DNA from: Bacteroidales bacterium H4
GTDB lineage: Bacteria; Bacteroidota; Bacteroidia; Bacteroidales; Muribaculaceae
Assembly: GCA_001701165.1 (NCBI GenBank)
Contig: DAAP01000024.1
Coordinates: forward strand, 1-64,000
Reading direction: 5' to 3'
DNA length: 64,000 nucleotides
The notes beneath the pieces are model-generated. The model ran no database searches, had not been told where the DNA came from, and saw only the letters and a program-made list of their open reading frames with translations. A program made the position numbers and the translations under genes. Of this stretch, positions 57,067 to 64,000 are shown in pieces (position 1 is the first letter of the stretch; every line of letters begins with the position of its first letter).

Positions 57067-57701
57067 TATTGAATGATTGATTTTGCTAAATCGGTCATGG
57101 CCGACGCTTTGTCAGCTTCGCCGTAGGTGGTTAATACTAATGCAGCCACGGTGTATACAACTGCCGTGTAGCATTTCTCGCTGATGTCGATGCCGTCATC
57201 CTTGTCTATGTGCGGATATGGCACATATCCGGCTCGCACTATCATGGCTGTATTGTCTTTACAGGCATAGAACTCAAGAGCCTTACCCTCCGCCCTGTTG
57301 ACAATGGCACATACGGGCTTCTGCACGTTTCCGCGTATGCCTTTATATCGCGACGACTGTTTTGCATACAGCGGATCATCAACCGAAATGGCCTCATACA
57401 CGGTGCGCTCCCAGTCACTCATACGAAAGGCTATAAGACGCATGAAGTCGTCGGGCAGCAATACCCAGCCACTTCCGTCTCCATTCCAATATATATCGCT
57501 CGAAAAGTCGTGGCCCTCTTCCAAAAATTGAACAGGAGCGGCGGTCTCAACTCTCCGCACGGCTTCAACGATTTTGGAGCGTATGATTTCTTCAAGCGAC
57601 AGCGTTTCAATATCATCCGTCGCTATAAGCTGTTCGCTTGTCATATTTTGGTCTATGGCTATGCGAACATCACGCGCAATTTGCAGGATTTTGTACACCA
57701 T
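57066..57701 (-). CDS. head-tail connector-like protein
   Basis: 211 residues, helical at both ends (VYKILQIARDVRIAIDQ, KASAMTDLAKSIIQ) with a beta middle including WVLLPDDFMRLIAFRMSDW. It lies directly after two capsid-block proteins and before the fibre, the usual place of gp6-like connectors. Function inferred from position. Confidence 0.55.
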   Translation of the reverse strand: MVYKILQIARDVRIAIDQNMTSEQLIATDDIETLSLEEIIRSKIVEAVRRVETAAPVQFLEEGHDFSSDIYWNGDGSGWVLLPDDFMRLIAFRMSDWERTVYEAISVDDPLYAKQSSRYKGIRGNVQKPVCAIVNRAEGKALEFYACKDNTAMIVRAGYVPYPHIDKDDGIDISEKCYTAVVYTVAALVLTTYGEADKASAMTDLAKSIIQ

Positions 57702-57713
57702 ATCGCCGGACGT

Positions 57714-58289
57714 TTACACGAAGATTATCTCTACGTTGTGGGCCTTGCCTGCGTTGATGATGTCCTCGCGGTTGCGCAGCTTGCTACGGACGTAGCCGAA
57801 AGTCTGCTCAAGGTAGTCCTTTGCGTCATCGTTGCAGGAAAACTCCACCTGCGTGAGCGGTTCAGTCGGCGCGGCTTCTTCGGGCTGTTCCTCTGATGTC
57901 GCGCTGTCCTCGGCGTTGACCTCGGCGGCTTCGGCTTCCTCGGTAGTTTCGGGGACTTTCTCGGCTTCTGCCGTGGGCGTGGGTGTGGGCGTGGGCGTAG
58001 GATTGCGCCGCTCTGCGATTGCAGTAGCAGGCTTGGGTCGCTCGATGTGGATTTCTTCATCCAGTTCTATGGTTCGGACAATGCGGATGCGTCCGCGCTT
58101 GAACTCGTTGCTGTTCTCTATTGCCTGCTGAATGAGGAAACTACTGGTGGTGTATGTGGCAGGTGTCACGCCGATGGCATTCATACTGCCTCCGGTAAAT
58201 GTAACCTTGAGGGTATTCTTACCGAAGCGGATGATGCTCTGATATTCCATCATGCCCGACACGCCGTAAGTTATTCTCTTTTTTTTCAT
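57714..58289 (-). CDS. head protein with Thr-Pro repeat linker
   Basis: 191 residues. A beta-rich start (KRITYGVSGMMEYQSIIRFG) leads to a low-complexity linker in the middle: five Thr-Pro pairs (NPTPTPTPTPT), then Glu/Ala-rich sequence. A small C-terminal helix-strand domain follows. The Thr-Pro run echoes the NPTPTPG at the start of the capsid protein. Head-completion or decoration roles are possible. Confidence 0.55.
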   Translation of the reverse strand: MKKKRITYGVSGMMEYQSIIRFGKNTLKVTFTGGSMNAIGVTPATYTTSSFLIQQAIENSNEFKRGRIRIVRTIELDEEIHIERPKPATAIAERRNPTPTPTPTPTAEAEKVPETTEEAEAAEVNAEDSATSEEQPEEAAPTEPLTQVEFSCNDDAKDYLEQTFGYVRSKLRNREDIINAGKAHNVEIIFV

Positions 58290-58308
58290 TGTTGTGGCAT
58301 TTATTAAA

Positions 58309-58341
58309 AGAGGCGGACGGCATTTCTACCAGTCCGCCTCT
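58309..58341 (-). terminator. terminator after the major capsid gene
   Basis: Perfect arms AGAGGCGGAC / GTCCGCCTCT, then TTTTAATAA on the minus strand, between the capsid stop and the next gene. Partial termination here would raise capsid output over distal genes. Confidence 0.7.
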
Positions 58342-58368
58342 CTGTTGTTTACTTAGTCTTGATGGGCC

Positions 58369-59946
58369 TTAGACGCTGATTACATCGCCAACCTCATACT
58401 CGCTCCACGTTGTTGTGGTCTTGATCGTCGCGGAAGCACCCTCACCAGTGGTAGTGGTGGTGTTCTTGGCACGCCAAAGCGTACCCTTGACAGCGGTGGC
58501 TGCGATACCGGGGCAGTCGCTAAGCAGGTAGTAGATACCGCCGTCAACCGGGGATTCGGGGGCAGTAGAGCCTTCGTAGAACAGATAGTGGGCTGCGTCC
58601 TCGTTGACGTTGTCGTTGGCGGTGGTGTCCTCGCCGTTGATCCATAAGTGGCAAGAGCCTTTGAGGGCGATTGCATCCCATGTGAGAATGCTCTCGCGTG
58701 TTGCCTCTTCGCCCTCCACGCGGTCAGACGATGAGTGTTCGGCGGCGAGAACGTAACGCACAAGGCGGTCGGGCGAAAGCAGGAATGCCGAATTGCTCCA
58801 GCCGAGGCGGTCAAAGGTCGGCTCACGCTTGAACTCAATGTCGCCGAACACGGTGTGAATGGCGGTAACGGTCCATCCGAACTTGTTGGTCTTGACGTCA
58901 ATCTTGACCTCCGGGTGCTTCGAGAAGTCGATGCACTGGATGTTCTCAAGGAAGTTCTTGCCGCAGAGGGCCAGGCCACTGCTCGGAACGTCCTCGCCGG
59001 TGAAGAACATCTTGGCAAGGGCGATGAACTCTTCGTAAGTCCACTTGCCGATGTGCTGAATCTCTTTCTTCACCTGATAGCGCACGCCCTCGGAGAAGTA
59101 GATGTCCTGCACGCCGACTTCGGGTGTGTTCACCTTAATCTTGCCCTTACGTCCGGCAAGCAGGGAGCGGTTGGTGTCGCACTTGAACTTGGTAAGTGCG
59201 GCCTCGGCGATGATTGCCTTGGTGAACGGGATGCGCTTCTTGACGGCATCGAAGTAGTCCGACACGATGCGGTTCATGCCACGCTTCTGCAAGAACACGC
59301 GAGTGGGCTGCGGAACGAATAGGTCGGGGTCAACCTTCTTCTGCGTTTCATAGAGCGCGTTGCCGAGCAGTATGAGTTTCGTTCCGGCGGGAATTGCAGG
59401 CGTGGTGCAATACTCGGCATCGGTGGTTGACTTGGGACCATTAACGGCGCGACAGATGGGGTTGCCTGTTGTGGGGTCGTGACCGACAACAAACAGCATG
59501 AGGTCTTTGCTGGGCGTTGCCTTGCTTCCGTCCTCGGTATAGCCGTCAACACCAACGGCAAGCAACGTGCCGTAGGGACGCGGAATCTGCTGGTCGTCGC
59601 CGTCAAGGGAAACTACGAATTGATTGCTTGTGCCTTTGGCAACGGCGGCGGTTGTGGTCACGCAGGTGCGAGGCTCGTCAATCATGTAGTGGTCAACTTC
59701 GGGCGATGTAACCTTGACACGCTTTGCTTTCAGCGCAATCTGCATGAGGGGTGTGTCATCGCCCTTAAACTTGTAGAGTTCTTCGTCAAGGTCGGGCTGC
59801 ACGAGGTTGCCACCGTCAATGCCGCCGGTTGCCCCTGCGAGATTGCTCACAGTAGCGGCTGCTCCGCTTACCTGCGAACTGACTCCGGCTGAGCCGGGGG
59901 TCGGGGTGGGATTTGTACCACCAACATTTACTGTTTCTCCGTCCAT
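58369..59946 (-). CDS. major capsid protein
   Basis: 525 residues. After a Gly/Ser/Thr/Pro-rich leader (about 1-45: TNPTPTPGSAG, TVSNLAGATGG) the body begins DLDEELYKFKGDDTPLMQIA and runs through RVFLQKRGMNRIVSDYFDAV ... HIGKWTYEEFIALAKMFFTG. Gene order (scaffold, capsid, connectors) and the body pattern fit an N4 gp56/HK97-like capsid of podovirus-like Bacteroidales phages. The leader is shared with the tiny ORF just upstream. It may serve in scaffold interaction or be cut off during maturation. Confidence 0.75.
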   Translation of the reverse strand: MDGETVNVGGTNPTPTPGSAGVSSQVSGAAATVSNLAGATGGIDGGNLVQPDLDEELYKFKGDDTPLMQIALKAKRVKVTSPEVDHYMIDEPRTCVTTTAAVAKGTSNQFVVSLDGDDQQIPRPYGTLLAVGVDGYTEDGSKATPSKDLMLFVVGHDPTTGNPICRAVNGPKSTTDAEYCTTPAIPAGTKLILLGNALYETQKKVDPDLFVPQPTRVFLQKRGMNRIVSDYFDAVKKRIPFTKAIIAEAALTKFKCDTNRSLLAGRKGKIKVNTPEVGVQDIYFSEGVRYQVKKEIQHIGKWTYEEFIALAKMFFTGEDVPSSGLALCGKNFLENIQCIDFSKHPEVKIDVKTNKFGWTVTAIHTVFGDIEFKREPTFDRLGWSNSAFLLSPDRLVRYVLAAEHSSSDRVEGEEATRESILTWDAIALKGSCHLWINGEDTTANDNVNEDAAHYLFYEGSTAPESPVDGGIYYLLSDCPGIAATAVKGTLWRAKNTTTTTGEGASATIKTTTTWSEYEVGDVISV

Positions 59947-59973
59947 GGTTGGAAAAATTTTGAGATTAAAGAT

Positions 59974-60144
59974 TTATTTATTGTCGTTTTCAATGAAATT
60001 GCCTTTGCCTATTCCATCAGTCGCGGATGCAAGATTGCTGACGGAAGCGGTCGCGCCTGCAACATGACTGCGGATTCCTGCCGACCCTTTTGTCGGTGTG
60101 ACCTTATAGCCCTCATCGGGGCAGTGTACCACAACGCCGTCCAT
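59974..60144 (-). CDS. mini-ORF duplicating the capsid leader, 56 residues
   Basis: Starts MDGVVVHCPDEGYKVTPTKG and continues GSAGIRSHVAGATASVSNLA, then a short tail ending ENDNK. The 37-residue stretch from GSAG matches the capsid leader (GSAGVSSQVSGAAATVSNLA) at more than half of its positions, including the start MDG. It begins 2 bp after the scaffold stop and ends 27 bp before the capsid start, so it is well placed to be translated. It has no capsid body. Too short for usual gene finders. Confidence 0.65.
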   Translation of the reverse strand: MDGVVVHCPDEGYKVTPTKGSAGIRSHVAGATASVSNLASATDGIGKGNFIENDNK

Positions 60145-60146
60145 GA

Positions 60147-60887
60147 CTACATGGCTTCGCTGGCGAGGTCAAACATAGACTGCTCTTTGCGTGTCGGAGC
60201 TGCGCCCTGTCCGTTCTTGCCGCCGATTGGGGCTGTGCCGTCACCTTTCTTGCTCTTGCGCAGTTTCTCCACAACTTTTGCGTTGCGTCCTGCTATCTCT
60301 CCCTCTTCACCTGCGGCCGCTACATCGGCATCGTAGTTGAGAGCCTTGCAGGCCATGTCAAGAGTTTCGGTGCTGAACTTGCCCATAACGCCGTCACGGA
60401 CTATGCCGAGTAGGAGTTCTACGGCCTTGTCAATCTGCTCATCGCTCATGCCTCGCTCGGACTGGAACTGACGGAGAGTTTCAAGAGTGGTGTCCATGTT
60501 CTTCTCATACTCTTCGTCCAGTTTCTTGGAGTTGGCTACGCGCTCGACATAATCCTTGTTGGCTTCGGCAATCTTGTCCTGCATTTCGGGGTCGTCAAGC
60601 ACGTCCTTGATTTCCACGCCGAAGTTGCGCACAAGACCGAGAACCGGGTCAGTGCCGTTGTGCATATCGGTGAGGAACTGCGCACTGCGAGGGTCGGCCG
60701 CGAACATATCCGACAGAGATTTCTCCCTGCCGCGATACCCCTCCAACTCTGCCTCGTAATTGTCGTAATCATCGGAAATCTGTCCGTAGATTTCCTCATC
60801 ATCCTCGAATTTCTTTTCGGGGTATTTCTTGCGCAGCCGTTCAAGGTGTTGGTCGCGCCTGCTCTTAACTTCGTTAGTATCAGCCAT
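60147..60887 (-). CDS. scaffolding protein
   Basis: 246 residues, nearly all helix and highly charged, with coiled coil at about 10-60 and 95-145 and an acidic middle. The C-terminus is basic (KVVEKLRKSKKGDGTAPIGG), as in scaffolds that bind the capsid inside. It lies just before the capsid gene. No protease motif. Confidence 0.7.
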   Translation of the reverse strand: MADTNEVKSRRDQHLERLRKKYPEKKFEDDEEIYGQISDDYDNYEAELEGYRGREKSLSDMFAADPRSAQFLTDMHNGTDPVLGLVRNFGVEIKDVLDDPEMQDKIAEANKDYVERVANSKKLDEEYEKNMDTTLETLRQFQSERGMSDEQIDKAVELLLGIVRDGVMGKFSTETLDMACKALNYDADVAAAGEEGEIAGRNAKVVEKLRKSKKGDGTAPIGGKNGQGAAPTRKEQSMFDLASEAM

Positions 60888-60925
60888 TATTTTGAAAATC
60901 TTATGGTTGGGTCATTATCTATGCG

Positions 60926-60989
60926 CAAAAATAAGTCTATAAATTCGGGCGCGACTTTTAAGTTTTGTGACGTGAATTGGTTAACTTTG
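60926..60989. promoter_or_regulatory. divergent promoter region between scaffold and terminase genes
   Basis: Leftward TATTTTTG (minus strand, 60,926-60,933) faces the scaffold-capsid block and rightward TAACTTTG (60,982-60,989) faces the terminase genes. Neither has a well-spaced TTG box, so both may need an activator. Confidence 0.45.
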
Positions 60990-61024
60990 CATAGGAACTA
61001 CCAATCAACATCGCAATGGAATAG

Positions 61025-61471
61025 ATGGCTAAACATTTCGGCTCTATAATGGATTTCACAAGCCAGCGTAATGATGACCTCATGCGTGCGTATCGTGAGC
61101 AACTCGCCTTGGCGAATTACATTATTATGCCCGAAATTTTTGAGAAGGTGGCTGAATCACCTGCAAGACGCTTTTGGGTTTCCGAAGAGCGGGCCGCCGT
61201 GGAGGTGGCGCGTATGTTGGTTGGAAAGCCCTTTTCGCGTATGCGTCAGAACAAACGCGAGATGTTTGAAGAGATATTTCGCAGGTACTTGGCTCTCCGC
61301 GATTTGCACCCCGATAAATCGCTCTTTGAACTGGTGTCTAAGGTTGTCCATCAGCCTGCGCCGAAATTCTATCTTACACCTCGCACAGTAGGAGAATTCA
61401 TATACCGCATTAAGAATGGTTGGTATGACAAGCAGTTTGACCGATATAGACAAGATATTGACGGAGAATGA
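61025..61471 (+). CDS. terS: terminase small subunit
   Basis: 148 residues, helical, basic: FTSQRNDDLMRAYREQLALA, then FWVSEERAAVEVARMLVGKP and FFLTPRTVGEF-like YLTPRTVGEFIYRIKNGWYD. The pattern is that of small DNA-binding terminase subunits in Bacteroidales phages. It would recognise the packaging site. The large-subunit gene overlaps its end by about 50 bp. Confidence 0.7.
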   Translation: MAKHFGSIMDFTSQRNDDLMRAYREQLALANYIIMPEIFEKVAESPARRFWVSEERAAVEVARMLVGKPFSRMRQNKREMFEEIFRRYLALRDLHPDKSLFELVSKVVHQPAPKFYLTPRTVGEFIYRIKNGWYDKQFDRYRQDIDGE

Positions 61472-63536
61472 CCGCCGTAATGAGGTGATGTATGCTTCGT
61501 TCAACCCGATTACCGGAGAGGGTTCTATTGGGGAAAGGGTCAAGGTATCTATCTCCGATTTCGTCATGCCTGTCCAGTGGTTGCCTGCGGAAATGATGTC
61601 TATCCCTTTTGTCAGCAAACTGATTAAGGCAGCCTCTATTGACAGATTCCTTTCGGATGTCCTGCACGTTGAGCCGAACGACACAGACCATGACAAGGTT
61701 TCCGAGAAGTTTATACGCCTGCGCTATCGGCACGATTTTCCCTTTTGGGCCGCAACCCTTGTGTGGATTCACAACAAGGATGCAGGCTCTGACGTGCTGT
61801 TCCGGCTACGCTATCCGCAACGCATACTGGTGTCGCGCTTTGAAGAGAAGCGCAAGGCAGGGTTGCCTATTCGTCTTATCCTGCTGAAAGCACGTCAGTG
61901 GGGCGGCTCCACTACGACCCAGTTGTATATGGAATGGTTGCAGTTCTTCCACAAGCGAGGACTGAACTCCCTTATCATCGCACATCAAGGCACGGCATCC
62001 GATGAAATCAAGGATATGTTCGACACGATGATTAAGGAGTACCCGATTGAATTGCTCTACGACATGGGCGCGTCATACGACCGCAATGCCCCTAAAATGG
62101 TCGGTGTCGGTAAGTCCGGCTCAACATGGCGCGTTCCACAGCGCAACTGCAAGATTAAGATTGGTACTGCCGAACGCCCTGACGGTTGCCGTGGGGGTGC
62201 TTATTCGCTCGTCCACCTCTCCGAGGTCGGGATATGGAAAAAGACTGACGGCAAATCTCCCGAAGATATTGTGCGCTCTGCCTGTTCGGGTATTCTCCTG
62301 CGTCCGCTCACAATGATTGTGATGGAATCTACAGCTAATGGTACTGGCAATTTCTTCCACACCGAATATTCTGCGGCCGTTGACCCTAACACACCATCCC
62401 AGTTTGAGGCATTGTTCATAGCGTGGTTTCAGATCGAGCAATATTCCATGCCGTTTGAGAGTGGCGAAGAGTTGCGCGAATTTGCAAAATGGCTCTACGA
62501 CAACCGAGAGAATGACAATGTTTTGTCATCGCGTGAAGAGTGCGGAAAATATCTTTGGTGGCTGTGGGAAAAGGGTGCGTCACTGGAAGCAATCAACTGG
62601 TACATCAAGGAGCGTAGCGGTAAGAACGACCACGGCATAATGGCTTCCGAGTTCCCCTCTGACGATGTTGAGGCTTTCGTTCATTCCGGCACAATGGTAT
62701 TCGACAAATATCAAGTCGAAGAATTTGAAAACGCCTGCCGTCCTCCGCGCTACATCGGCGATGTATATGCGGATAGTGACGAGGGCGAAAAGGCTCTTGA
62801 GAACCTGCGCTTCCATGAGGACAGGCAGGGGCAGTTCTGCATTTGGGTCAAACCCGAAGATGATGACGAGGTGGAGATAACCGACCGATACCTTACGGTC
62901 GTTGACGTGGGCGGTCGCTCTGCAAAAGCCGACTGGTCTGTAATTCTTGTTATCGACCGTCTGAACATGATAGAGGGCGGTCGCCCGGCTGTTGTCGCCC
63001 AGTGGTACGGACATTGCGACATTGACCGCCTCGCGTGGAAAGCTGCGCAGGTGGCGGCTTACTACAATGAATCGCTCCTTGTCATTGAGAGCAACACACT
63101 GGAAACGCATGACCGTGAAAGGCAGGTTGAGGGTGGCGACCAGTCGCAATATATTCTCAATCAGATTTCAACTATCTATCCCAACCTTTATGCACGCCGT
63201 CAGTCCGAGGACGAGATTAGGCAGGGCGTTCCGCGCAAATATGGCTTCCACACCAACATTGCCACAAAGCCGATGATTATCTCAACACTCGTCAAGGTCA
63301 TACGCGAACACCTCTACACGGAACGCGACAAGCGGTGTCTTGATGAATATCTAACCTATGAGCGTAAGCAGAACGGCGCGTATGGGGCAATCATCGGCAA
63401 GCATGATGACTTGCTTATGACACGCGCTATCGGTATGCACATCTGCTTCTATGAAATGGATATGCCTCGGATTATCCCCAAACAGCATGGACCGGCTAAA
63501 AAAAGAAAAGGCCCCGTTTCCGAGGCCGTTTTCTGA
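61416..63536 (+). CDS. terL: terminase large subunit
   Basis: 706 residues (start 61,416 or 61,425; related proteins keep an ILTENDRRN-type helix at the start, so the M25 start is too late). ATPase centre LLKARQWGGSTTTQLYM and Walker B-like ESTANGTGN. The RNase H-like nuclease has its first aspartate in LTVVDVGGRSAKADWS, a second acid in LVIESNT and a late D in IGKHDDLLMTRA. It packages DNA into proheads and cuts it. Confidence 0.9.
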   Translation: MVGMTSSLTDIDKILTENDRRNEVMYASFNPITGEGSIGERVKVSISDFVMPVQWLPAEMMSIPFVSKLIKAASIDRFLSDVLHVEPNDTDHDKVSEKFIRLRYRHDFPFWAATLVWIHNKDAGSDVLFRLRYPQRILVSRFEEKRKAGLPIRLILLKARQWGGSTTTQLYMEWLQFFHKRGLNSLIIAHQGTASDEIKDMFDTMIKEYPIELLYDMGASYDRNAPKMVGVGKSGSTWRVPQRNCKIKIGTAERPDGCRGGAYSLVHLSEVGIWKKTDGKSPEDIVRSACSGILLRPLTMIVMESTANGTGNFFHTEYSAAVDPNTPSQFEALFIAWFQIEQYSMPFESGEELREFAKWLYDNRENDNVLSSREECGKYLWWLWEKGASLEAINWYIKERSGKNDHGIMASEFPSDDVEAFVHSGTMVFDKYQVEEFENACRPPRYIGDVYADSDEGEKALENLRFHEDRQGQFCIWVKPEDDDEVEITDRYLTVVDVGGRSAKADWSVILVIDRLNMIEGGRPAVVAQWYGHCDIDRLAWKAAQVAAYYNESLLVIESNTLETHDRERQVEGGDQSQYILNQISTIYPNLYARRQSEDEIRQGVPRKYGFHTNIATKPMIISTLVKVIREHLYTERDKRCLDEYLTYERKQNGAYGAIIGKHDDLLMTRAIGMHICFYEMDMPRIIPKQHGPAKKRKGPVSEAVF

Positions 63537-63551
63537 TTGGTACTGGGTTCG

Positions 63552-64000
63552 TTATGCCGCAAGCATGCGTTGTGCCTGCTGTGCGGCTTGCATATTCGCT
63601 CCTTGCTGTGCTTGCTGTGCCAGTTCGGGTGAAATTCCTTCGGGTATCTGACCCTGCTCCAGTTGTTCGCGTTGGCTCTTGATGCTTTGCAATAGTCCGT
63701 CTGCGAATGGGAAGTCGCCATGTTCAAGCAACTGCTCTACGGAGATTGCCTGCGCTTTCCACAACTCCATCAGCATATCGTTCACGATTGCGCGGTATGC
63801 AGGCGTTGACGTGCTTTCGACAATTGACAGGTCAAACTCAACGTCACGGATTTTGCGTGGGTCATATTCAACGATAGCCGAGTTCTTGCCTGCGATGTTG
63901 AACACTCTCGGAGTATCGTAGTATTGCTGAATGTTCTTGACATCCTTTGTCGCGCCATCTCTGATGAACGAAGAGAACGTATCGAGCAGGTCAAGCAACG
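63552..64000 (-). CDS. probable portal protein, C-terminal part
   Basis: At least 148 residues; the frame runs off the right edge and only a TTG is available inside, so the start is outside the window. Visible part: VKNIQQYYDTPRVFNIAGKN, VEFDLSIVESTSTPAYR, then helices and a Gln/Ala-rich tail (ELAQQAQQGANMQAAQQAQR). The late helical Gln/Ala tail and place near terL fit a portal C-terminus. It is convergent with terL, 16 bp apart. Confidence 0.6.
   Translation of the reverse strand, partial: LLDLLDTFSSFIRDGATKDVKNIQQYYDTPRVFNIAGKNSAIVEYDPRKIRDVEFDLSIVESTSTPAYRAIVNDMLMELWKAQAISVEQLLEHGDFPFADGLLQSIKSQREQLEQGQIPEGISPELAQQAQQGANMQAAQQAQRMLAA

Overview
The window is a junction between a Bacteroidales chromosome and a large resident prophage. 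The chromosomal genes (GyrB, RNase R, FtsY, RimO, L21/L27 and others) read as Bacteroidales. The transcription signals are also of Bacteroidota type: -7 elements TAnnTTTG with a TTG about 19-20 bp upstream, and few strong Shine-Dalgarno sites in host genes. GC content and gene style suggest a gut member such as Muribaculaceae, but that family assignment is inference.

Positions 1-23,400 (host). A leftward run holds ftsY, rimO, an isochorismate-synthase gene, two SGNH hydrolases and an MBOAT O-acyltransferase, tightly packed and partly overlapping by 4 bp. Next come a leftward gene fusing a PatB/MalY-type aminotransferase to diaminopimelate epimerase (dapF), rightward rplU-rpmA, a membrane glycosyltransferase, and leftward folB, rnr and gyrB. 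A PfkB sugar kinase follows, then a divergent cupin/HxlR pair with a palindrome between them, and a zinc alcohol dehydrogenase with two alpha/beta hydrolases, one of which carries a DUF1653-like tail.

Positions about 23,400-64,000 (prophage, running past the right edge). The left end has a leftward immunity cluster (XRE-type repressor, a metal-ligand-rich membrane protein, small proteins). It faces a rightward early promoter at about 25,552-25,583. The early operon then runs almost without gaps to 40.7 kb: small proteins, a tRNA-like gene, a RecT annealing protein, a RecE-like nuclease, an SNF2 helicase, HU, DUF4494 and DUF1064 proteins, a DnaD-like replication protein, a DnaC-like loader, an ASCH protein, a DPPH-motif methyltransferase, a radical SAM protein and a C5-cytosine methyltransferase. 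A 902-residue probable structural protein follows. On the opposite strand lie three paralogous small proteins and a lysis cassette (spanin-like protein, amidase, holin and small membrane proteins).

From 48.3 to 51.9 kb there is an AT-rich cargo island. It carries an SDH/ClpP-fold protease, a retropepsin-like gene with an in-frame stop, and a HicBA toxin-antitoxin pair. The island abuts a second lysis cassette whose amidase is truncated. Beyond it are the leftward morphogenesis genes (1132-residue fibre, connector-like proteins, major capsid protein, a tiny ORF copying the capsid leader, scaffold), the rightward terminase genes, and the C-terminal part of a probable portal.

No integrase is visible, so the right boundary and attachment sites lie outside the window. 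The most unusual points are the aminotransferase-DapF fusion, the capsid-leader mini-ORF, the duplicated and broken lysis module around a protease-rich island, the radical SAM plus methyltransferase group, and the odd tRNA-like gene.
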